From positions 3,680,501-3,744,500 of the forward strand of contig OU015651.1 in assembly GCA_907165275.2 (NCBI GenBank): DNA of 64,000 bases, written 5' to 3'. Positions 50,807 to 62,435 of the stretch are shown in pieces. The stretch is from Zygaena filipendulae (taxonomy: Eukaryota > Arthropoda > Insecta > Lepidoptera > Zygaenidae). The notes beneath the pieces are model-generated. The model was given only the letters and a program-made list of their open reading frames with translations, was not told where the DNA came from and did no database searches. Position 1 is the stretch's first letter, and each line of letters starts with the position of its first letter. The position numbers and the translations under genes are program-made.

Positions 50807-52446
50807 ATAGTCAATCACAAAACGACGTATGTTGTTTCATAAAAAACAAAAATGGTACCTATTGCTATAAAATGCTAGCTATACATTATTTATTGTTACT
50901 GAGCAAAAGTAAAGCGTAAAAGTAAAGTATTACATTAACTAACTACACTATTTAAAAGACAATCAAAAAACAAAAAGTAAATAAATACAACAAGTAGTAG
51001 TTTAGTAGATTTTATTTTTCAAAGGTTTCCCAAAACTAATTTAGTTGCTGTTCAAATCAAATGACAGTTCACACAAAAGACACGGCGCGGTTGCATTATT
51101 TAAATACGCTTAATTTCATGTCAAATGTCAAACCAATTTTATTTATCATAAACAAAAGTAAACAAAGTAATATATTTCTAGAGTTACAGTTCTGAAAAAG
51201 TCGTATTTTGTAATTTTTGATGCCTACATGAATGTTGAGAATTGTGATTTTATATTCATTCCACAAAGTATACGCCAACCGGGTATTGGATTGGAGCTCT
51301 TGATTTGGGAGCAGCTTAGTGACATCTGCGCCAATCCGTTGTCATCTCTGTACACAGTAAGCTTAGGTACTTCTGACAATTTCTTAATTGAAATATTTGA
51401 CAGCATAGTAATTTCTTATTACTTTATTTACCCTACTTAAAATCTAAACCAGAAAACATCTGAACATTAATACGAACATCTGGTCCAATGTTATTATGAA
51501 TCGTATATTCAAATTCATCGTCATGCACATGTAACAACCCTTTGCCTAAGGGTACTGACAAATAATACACCATGAATAACAGCATAATTTGAATATCCGG
51601 ACCCAAAACATCGTTTGCTACTTAAATTTATTAGGTGAGGTTGAGCATTTATTCTATCTTAACGTACACGTATTCCTTATAATAATTTTCCTTTTTTATC
51701 TCCGAGTGTAATGGTGTAACATATTTTATTTATTTCCGTCCAGAGTAAAAGTAACTGCAGAGATTTTTGGCGTTGACATTGTTTTATTTGAACCTTTAAC
51801 CTGTTTTTTTTTTATCATCTAAATATATGAAGGTATAAGTATTACCTACCTAGAGAGTAATATAAAATTGAAAGAAATAGAAAATTTACAACTAAGTAGT
51901 TCGTTTTTCTCGATTATATATAGGTATAGAGAATAGACTTGATTTTAATATATTTACTAAACATTATAGATAAACTAAACATCATTAAATTTTATTTTTT
52001 ATCATTCCATGTTTATTTTTTTACATAACTAAGTTACCTACGTATATTTTTATATGAATCTCAACCAGTTTCATTAAATGTAAGATCTAACAACATATTA
52101 TTAACTTAATAAATGGTATGTCTAAATAATCTGTACCATTTAGATATAGTCTGTTGTAGCTGTTGTATATGTATATACCACACTTTCTCACTTATAAACC
52201 TATAAGCTTAAAATTAATACCCGGCTTATGCCCGATAAAGTGAGATTTTAATTAAAATTTCATTAAACCAATAGAAATTTTGTTTTGTTTTAAGCAAGTT
52301 TATTTCAGAGCTTATCGAACAAGTTAAAACCGTCGACTGTGATATTTTAATGCAATAGCATATAAATTGATCAAAGGTTGGTTTTCAACGAAATAGAAAC
52401 GGAATGTATTTTTTAGTGTATGTGAATTAATTAAGGGTTTTTTTTA
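50807..52446. other. No recognisable feature
   Basis: AT-rich. Opposing ORFs at 51096-51440 mirror each other and show no motif. Confidence 0.5.
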
Positions 52447-52763
52447 TCCTTACTAAATTTATAAGCGTGAAAGTGAGTTGGTTTGTTTGTTACGCTTTCA
52501 CGGCTAAACGGCTCTACCGATCACCATAAAATTTTGCATACACGTAGTCATGGGTACAGAGAAGGACATAGGCTACTTTTTATCCCAGAAATCCCACGAG
52601 AACTCCAAAATTAACGCAGAAGAAACTACATTAAATTTTAGATACTACCTACACGTTATCGAGGGTAGGTACAGAAAAAAATATAGAGTAGTAAGTACTT
52701 TTATCTCAGAATACCCGCGGCATCTCCGAAACTAACGTGGGTAAAACCGCGGGGTACAGCTAG
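52447..52763 (+). mobile_element. HEL long variant, copy 3
   Basis: TCCTTACTAAATTTATAAGC start, the ATTAACGCAGAAGAAACTAC junction and second 3' half as in 8135-8457; ends TACAG-CTAG-T. Confidence 0.8.
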
Positions 52764-53228
52764 TACTATATTATATGTATTTTCAACTTTTATACCTACC
52801 ATCCAGTAGGTACCTATCAATCAAAGGCAGGTATAATGAACTCGACGTAATTATAGCGTTTACGTTTCAGGAAGCAAGCAACATCCCTATTATCTCTCAA
52901 ACCACCAACCCTTAACGCTTGAAGAATGAAGAATTTTTAATGCCCCAAACTAGTCTCCCTCTGGTTGCAGAACCAGAATAAGTAGGTATTATAAATGCGT
53001 ATGTTACGCCATGACATTATTAATAAAACTAAACCACACAGGTAACTAAATTAAAAAGTTCAGCCTTAATCCGATTCAGAAACTCTTTGATTTTCGTTTT
53101 TCAATCTCCCTTTTGTGTTTGTCTTTTTAAAACGTTTCCTCAAAACACGTTAACATTTTTTTTACGTATACTTTCTATAATTTCTTTACTCTTATTATTG
53201 ACATAATATTTAAACAGTTTTCTGTGAT
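52764..53228. other. No recognisable feature
   Basis: AT-rich spacer. Confidence 0.5.
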
Positions 53229-53605
53229 TTTAAGGGATGCGTACCTCGAAAAAAAAAGGTACAGGCCTCCTCTATAAGATCAGATCGTTGTCGACCATGT
53301 TGTATGTCTATCAGTCTATTTGAAAAATTCTACTATCGTTTCAAAGTCGGTGCCAAGCCAAATAGGTAATAGGTACCAAGTCCGCTCCCACAACATTGCT
53401 GACACGAGCGGGCTTGGCATCGACTTCAAACCGATCAGTATTCAGTAGTAGGCAGCACATAATATACGTTAGGTTATTTTTGACTTTTTCTAAATCTTTT
53501 AAACTCGATTTCGTTATAGACGAACCATTCACATACCTACCTACAACTTTGTACGGAACCCTTGGTGAGCGAGTCCCACTCGCACTTGGAGGTTTTTAAA
53601 AATTA
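53229..53605 (+). repeat. Interspersed repeat with nested piece
   Basis: Opens GGGATGCGTACCTCG and CTCCTCTATAAGATCAGATC (related to 48795) and closes GTACGGAACCCTTGGTGAGC, GAGTCCCACTCGCACTTGG. Between them GGGCTTGGCATCGACTTCAA, followed by ACCGATCAGTA, is an internal or inserted segment that recurs inverted near 62870. ORFs here are not genes. Confidence 0.5.
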
Positions 53606-55369
53606 GCATACCTACCTAGGTATTTTTTTGCTAAGTTATACCTACTTTACACCTAGAAATTGGCAACAATTGTGTTCTTGCGGCATCGTGAAAGTTAAAA
53701 TAGCAAATTAATTTAAAGGACCGCTCTGAGGGTAAACCCCTAAAAATAAAAAACCATACAAAAAGATAAATAATTTAACTGACTGACACATCTCCAGAAT
53801 GTAGGCATACATAACCTGCTAAAATCATAATCCCCCGTGGCTTTGCCTTAGTGGAATAAAAAAATACCCAAAAACACAGCCGAATTGAGAACCTTCTCCT
53901 GTTTTTGAAGTCGGCTATAAAACTAACTATTCTCACCGAAAATCGCAGTAAGTAACCACTTTAGTACAACACGAATACGAAAAAAGAACGCAAGAGCTAT
54001 GATTGAATTTATTCAATTTGGATTGTTATTTTAACCGACGAGAAATCAAATAAAACTATTTCACAGGTTACGTTGACATTTCTCTTTTATTTCAGCGTGA
54101 TTTGAGCGATACAACATATCCTTGTAGATCTTTGTTGATGTTAGGCGCTGAGCCTTCAGAGCGTCGTGTCATAAAGCCGCTGTGAGTGGGTCGCAAAACC
54201 AATACGGCGGTTGAGCGGTTCGTACTCCAGCCGAAAGTTTACGAGCCCATACCGACGAGATTGGTGAATGTGCTCGTCAAATGAGCCAAATGATTATTAT
54301 AAGCAAAGATATTAAAAGAGAATAGATTGACAATACGCTCGGCCGCTAAGCTTTCCCCTTGAACCACGCAGCGGTCAAATGATCTTATGCTAACAAAATG
54401 CCGTCATATGAGCGTTCAGGGCATTCAAACATCGAGCGTGCAACGTGAGACAAAAAGCGCTAAAAATGCCGAATTGTTCCGTTTGTTTGGTGTAAAAATC
54501 GAACAGTATAATCCAAACCACAGTAACATTACGTCTCACCGGTGAGTATAATAAGTGAGGTAAGTTTATGATCATTTGCGATTTCCTCATAAGTATAAAC
54601 GTTTATTTGCTGCGAACGTATAATGAAAATCACACGAGCGTCGTTGACGGCATAGAATGGAACTCGTTCGTGAGAACTAATTCATAAGCACTCTGAATGA
54701 TGGTCATCAATGCCTTTTTGATTTCCAATCAAGATGAATTATTTATTAATCTCCGATGCTTTACATAAAATGCGGAGGTTTGAATTTGCCATCAATAATT
54801 TTAGAATTAACGTTAATCACCATGCTCTTAGTCATAAAATTGAATGGTTTTTTTTTATAAATTTTATCAATTTTATTATTATTATTTATAGGTATTAAAA
54901 ATTGTAATGTAACGTATATTTTCAGTTCTATTACATTTGCCTTAGACCGTCTCTAGTAGGTACCTTATACCTACTATCAACATAATATCGACTCCCGTGA
55001 GATAGTCGGTGGATAAACCTCTGTATGGATAAGTTATTCTCCAGAGAAATAAGAAACAATGGCATCCACGAGGAAAACTGATGCAAAAATAAAACAACAA
55101 AAACAAGTACTGCACGCAGTACAACGTAATAAATAATGCGATCCCAATATACAAACGTTTATAATAAATGAATAAGCTAACTGTTCCAAGAACGGAGAAC
55201 TTATCCTAGGTGTGTAACTTTAGATCTAACTATAAAGTTGAAGTTAGTACCTACTTATGAAAAAATATTGATGTTTACATATATACGAAACAAATTTACA
55301 TTAAACTCTAAGGGATTAGGATTCAAATTAATTTATAACACTTTTTTTTTTCATCGCAATATTTATGTA
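53606..55369. other. No recognisable gene
   Basis: Near 53878 CGAATTGAGAACCTTCTCCT and TTTGAAGTCGGCTATAAA match the end of the 28428 repeat. A less AT-rich patch at 54110-54360 has no supported frame. Confidence 0.45.
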
Positions 55370-55552
55370 CAGCGGTTTTACTCGCGTGAGTTTTGGAATT
55401 CCCACAGGAACTATTTTTTTCTAAATTAAAAGTGGCATAAGTTACTGCTTATAACATCAGCTATCTGCGAGTGGAAGTCCCGTTAAAATCGGTTCAGCTG
55501 TTTCAGAGATTACCCGGAACGAGCAGACAGACAGATAGACAGACAGACAGAT
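55370..55552 (-). mobile_element. HEL subfamily fragment (CTTATAACATC type)
   Basis: CAGCGGTTTTACTCGCGTGA, AGTTACTGCTTATAACATCA, GGTTCAGCTGTTTCAGAGAT and an (AGAC)n run. The CTAG end has decayed. Confidence 0.65.
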
Positions 55553-55996
55553 AAAAAATTTTAAAAATTGTTTTTTTTTATGTGAGTACTGTAAGTATAT
55601 ACTTTTTAATTCACTTAGTGAAAAGCTGTTAATTTTGAATTACATACAGACACTTCAATTTTATTTATATGTATACATGTATAATGAGATAAGTGAAGGA
55701 GAGTAAAAACAGTGTCTGATTAAAATTTTATTGGAAGCTAGTATTTTTCCTTGTAAAGCAAAAGCAATATCCATTACAAAAAGTAGACCTTAGCTAGACA
55801 TAGGTACCTAGATTTATCTTCATCAAAATAAATAAGTCATTAATTCGTAATTTTATCATGGAAAGCTTAAGGGTCCTAGTCCTTTAACTAACTTAAGTAA
55901 AACAATATGAAACGTCTTCAAATACCGCTCGGCCTTTAGGCTGTTTATTATCCCAGATACCGAAGTTGGGGGAAAATAATAATAAATCTCAAAACT

Positions 55997-56242
55997 TTAA
56001 CCGCCGCACTCAGAGTCGACTTTAATGACTACTTAGTTAAGTATAGATTTTTAAAACAAAACCGCCGCAATCAGACAGGTTTAATAAATTTATGTTAATT
56101 GGCATTTAACTAATTAAGTTACATCTCATTAAATGCCAATTAACATTAATTTACTGAACGTCTCTAATTGCGGCAGTTTTGTTTTAAAAATCGATACTTA
56201 ACTAAGTAATCATTAAAGTCGACTCTGAGTGCGGCGGTAAAT
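55997..56242. mobile_element. PAL palindromic MITE, complete
   Basis: About 245 bp that is nearly one perfect palindrome with arms of about 120 bp: CCGCCGCACTCAGAGTCGAC at one end and its complement at the other. Internal GCCGCAATCAGA and TTAATTGGCATTT blocks also pair. It could form a very long hairpin. No coding sequence. Confidence 0.9.
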
Positions 56243-56343
56243 CGTCAAAGTTTGAAGACTAAAAGGACTGTATCAGTTTCCTTACTGTTTTTAAAATGTA
56301 GCCACAAAATTAAATTTAGTAAAATTACCTATATTATTTTAAA

Positions 56344-56498
56344 CTAGCTGTGCCCCGCGGTTTCACCCGCGGTAATTTTGGAGTTCCCGCGGGAATTCTG
56401 GGATAAAAAGTTCTCTATGTCCTTCCCTGTACCCCTGACAACGTACATCCCAAATTTATCCAAATCCGTTCAGCCGTTTTTGCGTGATTGAGTAACGT
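56344..56498 (-). mobile_element. HEL repeat, 5' end missing
   Basis: Good CTAG end and CCGCGG-tttcac-CCGCGG hairpin; the interior is the TTTTTGCGTGATTGAGTAAC variant. Homology stops near 56498. Confidence 0.8.
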
Positions 56499-56599
56499 GT
56501 GCGAGGATAAGAGCTCGAAAGCGCATTTTGTACCGACTTGCTTCAAATTTATCGTCACTGCTCAGCTCCTATGTGTCTTAGCGTTATGTTATATAGCCT

Positions 56600-56830
56600 A
56601 TAACCGGCCCAGGATTAGGTATGGACTACAATCGTGCCAAGCTTGGTTAAAATCCCTGCAGTAGTTTTTGACCCATGCATGCACATACAGACAGACAGAC
56701 AGACAGACTTACTGATTGCATTTTTGACATCAGTATCGATCACCATTCATTCTCCAATATTAATTTTGAATATATATTCAATGTACAGAATTGAGCTCTC
56801 TACAGTTTTATTATAAGTATAGATATAGAT
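56600..56830 (-). mobile_element. 5' part of another HEL-type element
   Basis: GTGCCAAGCTTGGTTAAAAT, CTGCAGTAGTTTTTGACCCA, an (AGAC)n run, ACAGAATTGAGCTCTC and TTTATTATAAGTATAGAT. The last words resemble the tail of 35782-36059. Confidence 0.45.
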
Positions 56831-56947
56831 AAAAACTTACTAAGGGATACATTGCACATAAATGCTTACACACATAAATATGTTTTATTTCAGTAATTCT
56901 TTTGTTTTGTTGTGTATTTGTAGTTCTGCTCGAACTATGGCTAGGAG

Positions 56948-57010
56948 TCTTCTTCTTCTTCTTTAATAATGGCGTCTATAATTATAATTTGCCAATGACA
57001 ATGTTTGTTA
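56948..57010 (+). repeat. (TTC)n-linked interspersed repeat
   Basis: TCTTCTTCTTCTTCTTTAAT, AATGGCGTC and TTTGCCAATGACAATG. Related to about 15914-15985. Confidence 0.5.
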
Positions 57011-57112
57011 ATGTCAGTCATCGGTGTCGTTTTTGACAGTCGCAACTACCGATCACTTCGGATCGAGAACGCGATTAAACCCTACGTAGCTTACTTGCGT
57101 ACCTATATGTAA

Positions 57113-57404
57113 CTAGCTGTGCTCCGCGGTTTCACCCGCGTGAGTTTCGGAATTCCCGCGAGAACACCAAATTAACCTAATTTATGCCTTATAACATTAG
57201 CTAATAAGCAGTGAAAGTCCCGTCGAAATGGTTTCAACCGTTTCAGTGATTATTCCCGCAGGAATTCCGGGATTAAAGATACCCTATGTCCTTCTCTACA
57301 CCTCTGACAACGTCCACGCAAAATTTCGTTATGATCGGTTGATCCGTTAAGGCGTGAAAGCGTAACAGACAGACAGACAGAGCTACTTTCGCATTTTAAT
57401 TTTC
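57113..57404 (-). mobile_element. Hybrid HEL repeat
   Basis: The 3' half is the CTTATAACATT type (CTAGCTGTGCTCCGCGG, GAAAGTCCCGTCGAAATGG). At TCAGTGATTATTCCCGCAGG it changes to the main-family type (GGGATTAAAGATACCCTATG, GGCGTGAAAGCGTAACAGAC). Two subfamilies are joined in one copy. Confidence 0.75.
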
Positions 57405-58167
57405 AATTGAAAAAATTCATTTCAACCTCCTGTAACGAGATAACCTACAAGCTTAAGGCGGAAGATAACTAAGCTGCCAGTGCTGACGACTCTATGCGGG
57501 TTAAGCTGCTGGGTAAAAGCTCAAGCAAAGAATCCGGGCATGTACCGGAGTAAAGAGCCCCTTAAAAACGACAATATAAGCCATCTCATTGAAAAATGTT
57601 CGCTGTTCGAAATACGACACCAGAGTTCTCTAAAAAGTGAATAAAAAGTTTTATCTACACCCATTCCTGTATAAAAGTTCCTGAACCATACTGCCTACCT
57701 GCTTACTACTCATAGTAGCCAATATTTATCATCCAAACGAGTGTTATAATGTTGTAGGGTGGTTGTAGGTACTAAATTTCATTAAGCAACTCGAATACAT
57801 GTTATCTTTAAGAATTTCAAAAAAGGATATTGTCGTGTACGCGCGTTTCCCTACCAAAACTCCGTAATTTAAAAAGAAACTTATAGGTTATTCGAATTCA
57901 CGTCGTATCTCGCCATTTTTGTTCGATATTAGTACCTATTGCAAAAAATATTTCAGAACCTTTTACATATATAGGATTAAAATCAAGTCTTGTATGCAAC
58001 TGTACATATTTAGGTATTATACAACAGTTGCATAAATAACTATTATTTAAGTCCCGTTTTTCGTGAGCTCCTCGAAAAGTCGATTTAATTCTCTAGCACA
58101 CTTTTGATTGTCTTGAGATAAGATCGATAAGCCCGTTTGTTGTGAGCAAATAGAAAACGAGATCGAT
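57405..58167. other. No recognisable feature
   Basis: A GC-balanced patch at 57440-57560 has no supported frame. Confidence 0.45.
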
Positions 58168-58347
58168 ATGGAACGGGAGCTAAAGGAAAATGGAGGTGGA
58201 TCCCAGGCAAGAGAAGGCGCAGGGGGGCGCAAGATCAACAGGTTTTCAGTGCGCGCCATGGTAACCATCCTCATCTACCCCACCTCAATGGGTAATCCTG
58301 TAAAATTTCTTATCTACGATTTCGTCGTAAACAAACCGTTTCGATAA
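58168..58347 (+). CDS. Candidate small ORF or exon
   Basis: From ATG 58168 (MERELKENGGGSQAREGAGG) the frame is open for 59 codons and extends upstream without a stop to about 58117. It encodes an acidic/Gly-rich start, then GRKINRFSVRAMVTILIYP, part of which is hydrophobic. GGTAATCC at 58290 could be a donor after Pro-Thr-Ser-Met, and TAG at 58152 a weak acceptor. GC content is raised over 58100-58280. A minus-strand frame (58047-58274) is also open and equally plausible. I do not recognise either product. Confidence 0.3.
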   Translation: MERELKENGGGSQAREGAGGRKINRFSVRAMVTILIYPTSMGNPVKFLIYDFVVNKPFR

Positions 58348-59297
58348 AGGATTGTTGATTATTTCTCAAGGGGCTCGTTATTAAAGTGCTTCAATCTTTA
58401 TTTCTATTAATGTTTCAAATATTTGTTTCATACAAAATGTCAATTTATCTACTTCTTTCTTTCATTATTATGTTTCAGGGGGAACGATTAACGTTTACTT
58501 ATTTATTTAAAAAATGGTATTAAAGCATAACATTTACCTAACCAATTCCAATTCCAATTTGTGGTTTATGGCTCCACCGATTTGACGGTGATTCTTTACC
58601 TAACCAAAAAATCCTTTGAAATCTTAAAATCAACATTGACACCTTTTATTTGAAATCAATGGTGATCAATTGAAATTTTGATTGTTACATGTCTGCTAAA
58701 ATTTAATTTGACGCTAATGATATAAATTAAAATTAATACAGTTTAAAAAGATAGTTTAAGGAATTACAAAAATTAAAACTGTTTTCAACGCATAAATTTT
58801 CCAAATACGTATACTTTGATAATGCTCTAACTAAAACATTATTTTAAAATTTAAGACCTGCACGCTGTAATCACTACGTATGTTTATCCGGATAACAACG
58901 CAACAAATCAGCAAATCGATTAAAAAAGTAGGTACAGTTGGTTGCACAGAACAGACAATAACTGATAGAAGGGACATCAACTTAGTTTAGTATGAGAACA
59001 GGTGAAAATCCTGTGTCGCCAGGTGATTTTCGCACACAAAACTATTCATCACGCACTAAAGTAAATAAATGTAATAAACGCTTCTTTTAGTAACGTTTTT
59101 ACTTAGTCGCTATTTTCAAAATTCACAGTTTTGGGAATATTGTGGTAAATAAACTTAGGATACTATAGCAAAACAAGTTTTGGGTAAGTTAGAGCATTTG
59201 CTCTAACTTCCTTTGCCACCGTGGCACGCCTGCCCCGCCTACATGTCATCTCTAGTTAATTTATTTTCTCTGTGGTTGGTAAAAGAGCTTTGTGTAA
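58348..59297. other. No recognisable feature
   Basis: AT-rich sequence. Confidence 0.5.
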
Positions 59298-59500
59298 TCC
59301 TTAATACTAATATTATTAATGTGAATGTGAGTTTGTTTGTTTGTTTGTTACGCTTTCACGCCTTAACGATTCAACCGATCATCATGAAATTTTGCATACA
59401 CATTGTCAGGGGTACAGAGAAGGACATAGGGTACTTTTTATCCTGGAATTCCCGCGGAATCTTTGAAACTAGCGCGGGTGAAACCGCGGGGAATAGCTAG
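59298..59500 (+). mobile_element. HEL repeat, first unit of a head-to-tail pair
   Basis: TCCTTAATACTAATATTATT start (after A) to GGGGAATAG-CTAG. TTTGTTTG/ACGCTTTCACGCC subfamily. The next unit follows with no spacer. Confidence 0.85.
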
Positions 59501-59699
59501 TCGTACTAATATTATAAATGTGAAAGTGTGGATGTTTGGATGTTTGTTACTCAATCTCGCAAAAACGGCTGAACGGATTTGGATGAAATTTGGCATGTAC
59601 GTTGTCAGGGGTACAGAGAAGGATATAGGGTACTTTTTATCTCGGAATTCCTGCGGGAATTTCGAAATTACCGCGGGTGAAACCGTGGGGCACAGCTAG
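59501..59699 (+). mobile_element. HEL repeat, second unit of the pair
   Basis: TCGTACTAATATTATAAATG start directly after the first unit's CTAG; GTGGATGTTTGGATG/TCTCGCAAAAACGGCTG subfamily. Ends CACAG-CTAG-T. The two units are different subfamilies. Confidence 0.85.
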
Positions 59700-60478
59700 T
59701 ATTTAAATAAATATCACTTTTCGTACTGAAATTATAAACATTGAACACTTTTTTCGTGAAATATTACGACAAAATATACCTATATTTAAAAAATATTTAT
59801 ACATAGAAGGTATATTGTATTGAATTGATATTGAAGTAGAAAGTAAAGAAGTTGTAACTGTAAACCCTGAGATGAGTACCTCAATAAATATAATATAAAG
59901 CATATATAAAGCACTAGTGCGTAATGGTCAACTTTCCGCACGCTAAACATTTAGGTTAGATAGGTAACTTAACAATTTTTAAGCGACTGTATTAAAAAAT
60001 ATTTTTTCACAACAACAAAATATACCAGTGATATATTTGTCGATGAATATTCATTCAGGAAGAGAGAGAGTGTTTGAGTTCTCGATTTTATTACAATTTT
60101 GGTTCGAGTTTCGAATGAATATTCAATAGATATTATTTAATCCAAATTTTAAATTGAACGCAAACATTTTTAAAAGGAGATTGATCGAGTTTTAGATTTT
60201 TTTTATTTAGATTTTGTGGTTTGCTAATTTGATTTAATTAATGTATCTATTTCCACATTTTTTAATATTATACCTACCTATTCCCTCGGTGTGGTTACTT
60301 CTGAAACTCTGAAATGATTTTTTCCTAGCTGACGTTTAGGTACTTCCCATAAAATACGTGTTTATGATTTCTTGTCCGAACACGACACGGAACAGAGTTT
60401 TTACTTTGAGACAAATTAATTACTGCCAAAATTTTAGCTTTATAGACCAAGTGGTTTTCGAGATATCGTAATTTGATA
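59700..60478. other. No recognisable feature
   Basis: AT-rich sequence with no supported gene. Confidence 0.5.
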
Positions 60479-60807
60479 ATAGGGATGTGGACTACTTTTG
60501 AAAATCAAAATTCTAATTAGTCCGTCAGTTAGAAAATAAAAAAACAATAGACACGTATTTTTTGCTTTTTTAAATAAATTAAAATATACAGAGATAAAGC
60601 GCATTAAAGTTTAGGATGAGGGGGTCGTGACGTCACTAACCGCAAAACGGCCATACAAACTGTCAGAATGGTGACGTCACGCGAAATTTCAACTCAATAT
60701 ATCGCCGTTATTTTTTGATTACGTAAAAAAAGAAAAAAATACGTGTCCAATATTTTTTAATAATCTACAAGACGGACTAAAAAATAAAAATTAGTCAACA
60801 TGCCCAT
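60479..60807. mobile_element. MITE-G copy E (329 bp)
   Basis: ATAGGGATGTGGACTAC start and GTCAACATGCCCAT end; GTGACGTCAC at 60627-60636 and 60671-60680, both intact. Same orientation as copies A and B. Confidence 0.85.
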
Positions 60808-61866
60808 TATTATTGAATAATCTCAATAATAATTATTATTATCTGTTAAGATTAGGTACCTAATTAGGTAGTTAGGATTGGGTAGATATATCTGGTTGAG
60901 TTTGCTTTAATACGACCTGTGGTGACTTTTAAGTGATGAAAATATGTACAATAATGTTTTAAAAGAAACTTAATAGTTATGCTTTATTAGTTATGTAATT
61001 TTAAAAAAGTATTATTGTAATATCTATTACCTATTTAAAAAAAATTATTCCTTCTTTGGTTGTCTTGGACTATGCTTATAAATTTTTTTTCTATTTACTC
61101 GCACGTCTTGAGAGTAAACGCAAGGGGCAATTTTCAATTCTCTGATAAAAAATAACGTGAGGATAAATTCGAGAATGGCACAACTTTTGTATGGAAGTTT
61201 TGTATTGAATTCGATAATAAGACGAATAAGCAATCTGACTGTGATCGTTCGATTGAAAGATCATCCTTAGAAAAGTAAATGCGTATTCGTATATGGCAGG
61301 TAGTACAATAGAGAGCCCCCCGGACAGATAATATAATACTGGCCGGGGTAAGGAGCGTCTGGCAACAGGTCGCTCGGTAGCTGTCACCCTTCGAACTAGC
61401 ACAAAGCTTTTCGACAGCGAAGCGATGGAGCCCAAACTTTGCTTATTACTTTCTCATTGCCACTCACCAAATCAAAAAGTTTTCGTAGTTACGGTTTCAA
61501 TTTAATATTAATGGAATTTATCGATTTCATTATTTAGATGGGATCAACGTGCAAATTCATAGAGCTACTAATTCACCTACAAGTACGTAAATAAGCCACA
61601 GTTTTACTAGGCGAAGACCTGCAAAGATTTCGAAAATCCTATACGGGCGGAAGTCTCATACAAATTTCCATTCCTTAGTTACAAGTTTTATAATTACTAG
61701 CTAGTAGTACTAGTATTTGTACTAGCTTACATACCAAATTTCCGCTTTCTTAGGAAATACCCTAAGAATTTTGATGATCATGAGTTAGCCATGTAATGAA
61801 ATCAGGGATTTTTAGACACCAATAAAGTATAAGAGCTATGTAATTAAAACTGTATATTATCCTACA
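60808..61866. other. No recognisable gene; GC-rich repeat-like patch
   Basis: 61310-61440 is GC-rich (CCGGGGTAAGGAGCGTCTGG) and contains ACAGATAATATAATACT (61324), a word found at two other places in the window. The 114-codon minus-strand frame across it lacks any motif. Confidence 0.4.
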
Positions 61867-62033
61867 TATACTAATATTATAAATGTGAAAGTGTGGATGT
61901 TTGGATGTTTGTTACTCAATCACGCAAAAACGGCTGAACGGATTTGGATGAAATTTGGCATGCACGTTGTCAGGGGTACAGAGAAGGACATAACTTTGAA
62001 ATTAACGCGGGTGAAACCTCGGGGCACAGCTAG
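61867..62033 (+). mobile_element. HEL repeat with internal deletion, first of a pair
   Basis: GTGGATGTTTGGATG subfamily. The GGGTACTTTTTATCCCGG block is deleted between GAAGGACATA and ACTTTGAAATTA. Ends CACAG-CTAG. Confidence 0.8.
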
Positions 62034-62247
62034 TCCTACTAATATTATAAATGTGAAAGTGTGGATTTTTTTATGTTAGATGTTTGGATGTTTGTTACTC
62101 AATCACGCAAAAACGGCTGAACGGATTTGGATGAAATTTGGTATGCACGTTGTCAGGGGTACAGAGAAGGACATAGGGTACTTTTTATCCCGGAATTACC
62201 GCGGTAACTCTGAAATTACCGCGGGTAAAACCGCGGGGCACAGCTAG
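62034..62247 (+). mobile_element. HEL repeat, second of a pair
   Basis: TCCTACTAATATTATAAATG begins directly after the previous CTAG. Same subfamily, without the deletion but with a small TTTTTTTATGTTAGATG expansion. Ends in CCGCGG-gtaaaa-CCGCGG and CTAG-T. Confidence 0.85.
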
Positions 62248-62435
62248 TGTTTTAGTAAGTCCGCTATTGACAACATATCCTGAGAATTTTGTTTATCTTG
62301 TATAATCCAAACCCAAGTTATAAGGGTTCATAAAAACGACGAAGTGCTTCAAGAAAAGGTAAGTACCTAGTGCCCTTGCGCTTCGCTTGGCTCGTCTTAG
62401 CGCTGATTTACCTACTCGCGCATACCCACGTTTTT

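Noticed and set aside
53341..53599. ORFs with PARVSNVVGADLVPIT-type sequence
   Set aside because: Translated interspersed repeat (same words near 62870).
59213..59699. ORFs of 95 and 78 codons
   Set aside because: They run through the HEL pair and translate repeat sequence; similar short frames recur in other HEL copies.
61091..61435. 114-codon minus-strand ORF
   Set aside because: Crosses a GC-rich repeat-like patch that includes a 17-mer seen elsewhere; no domain or splice support.
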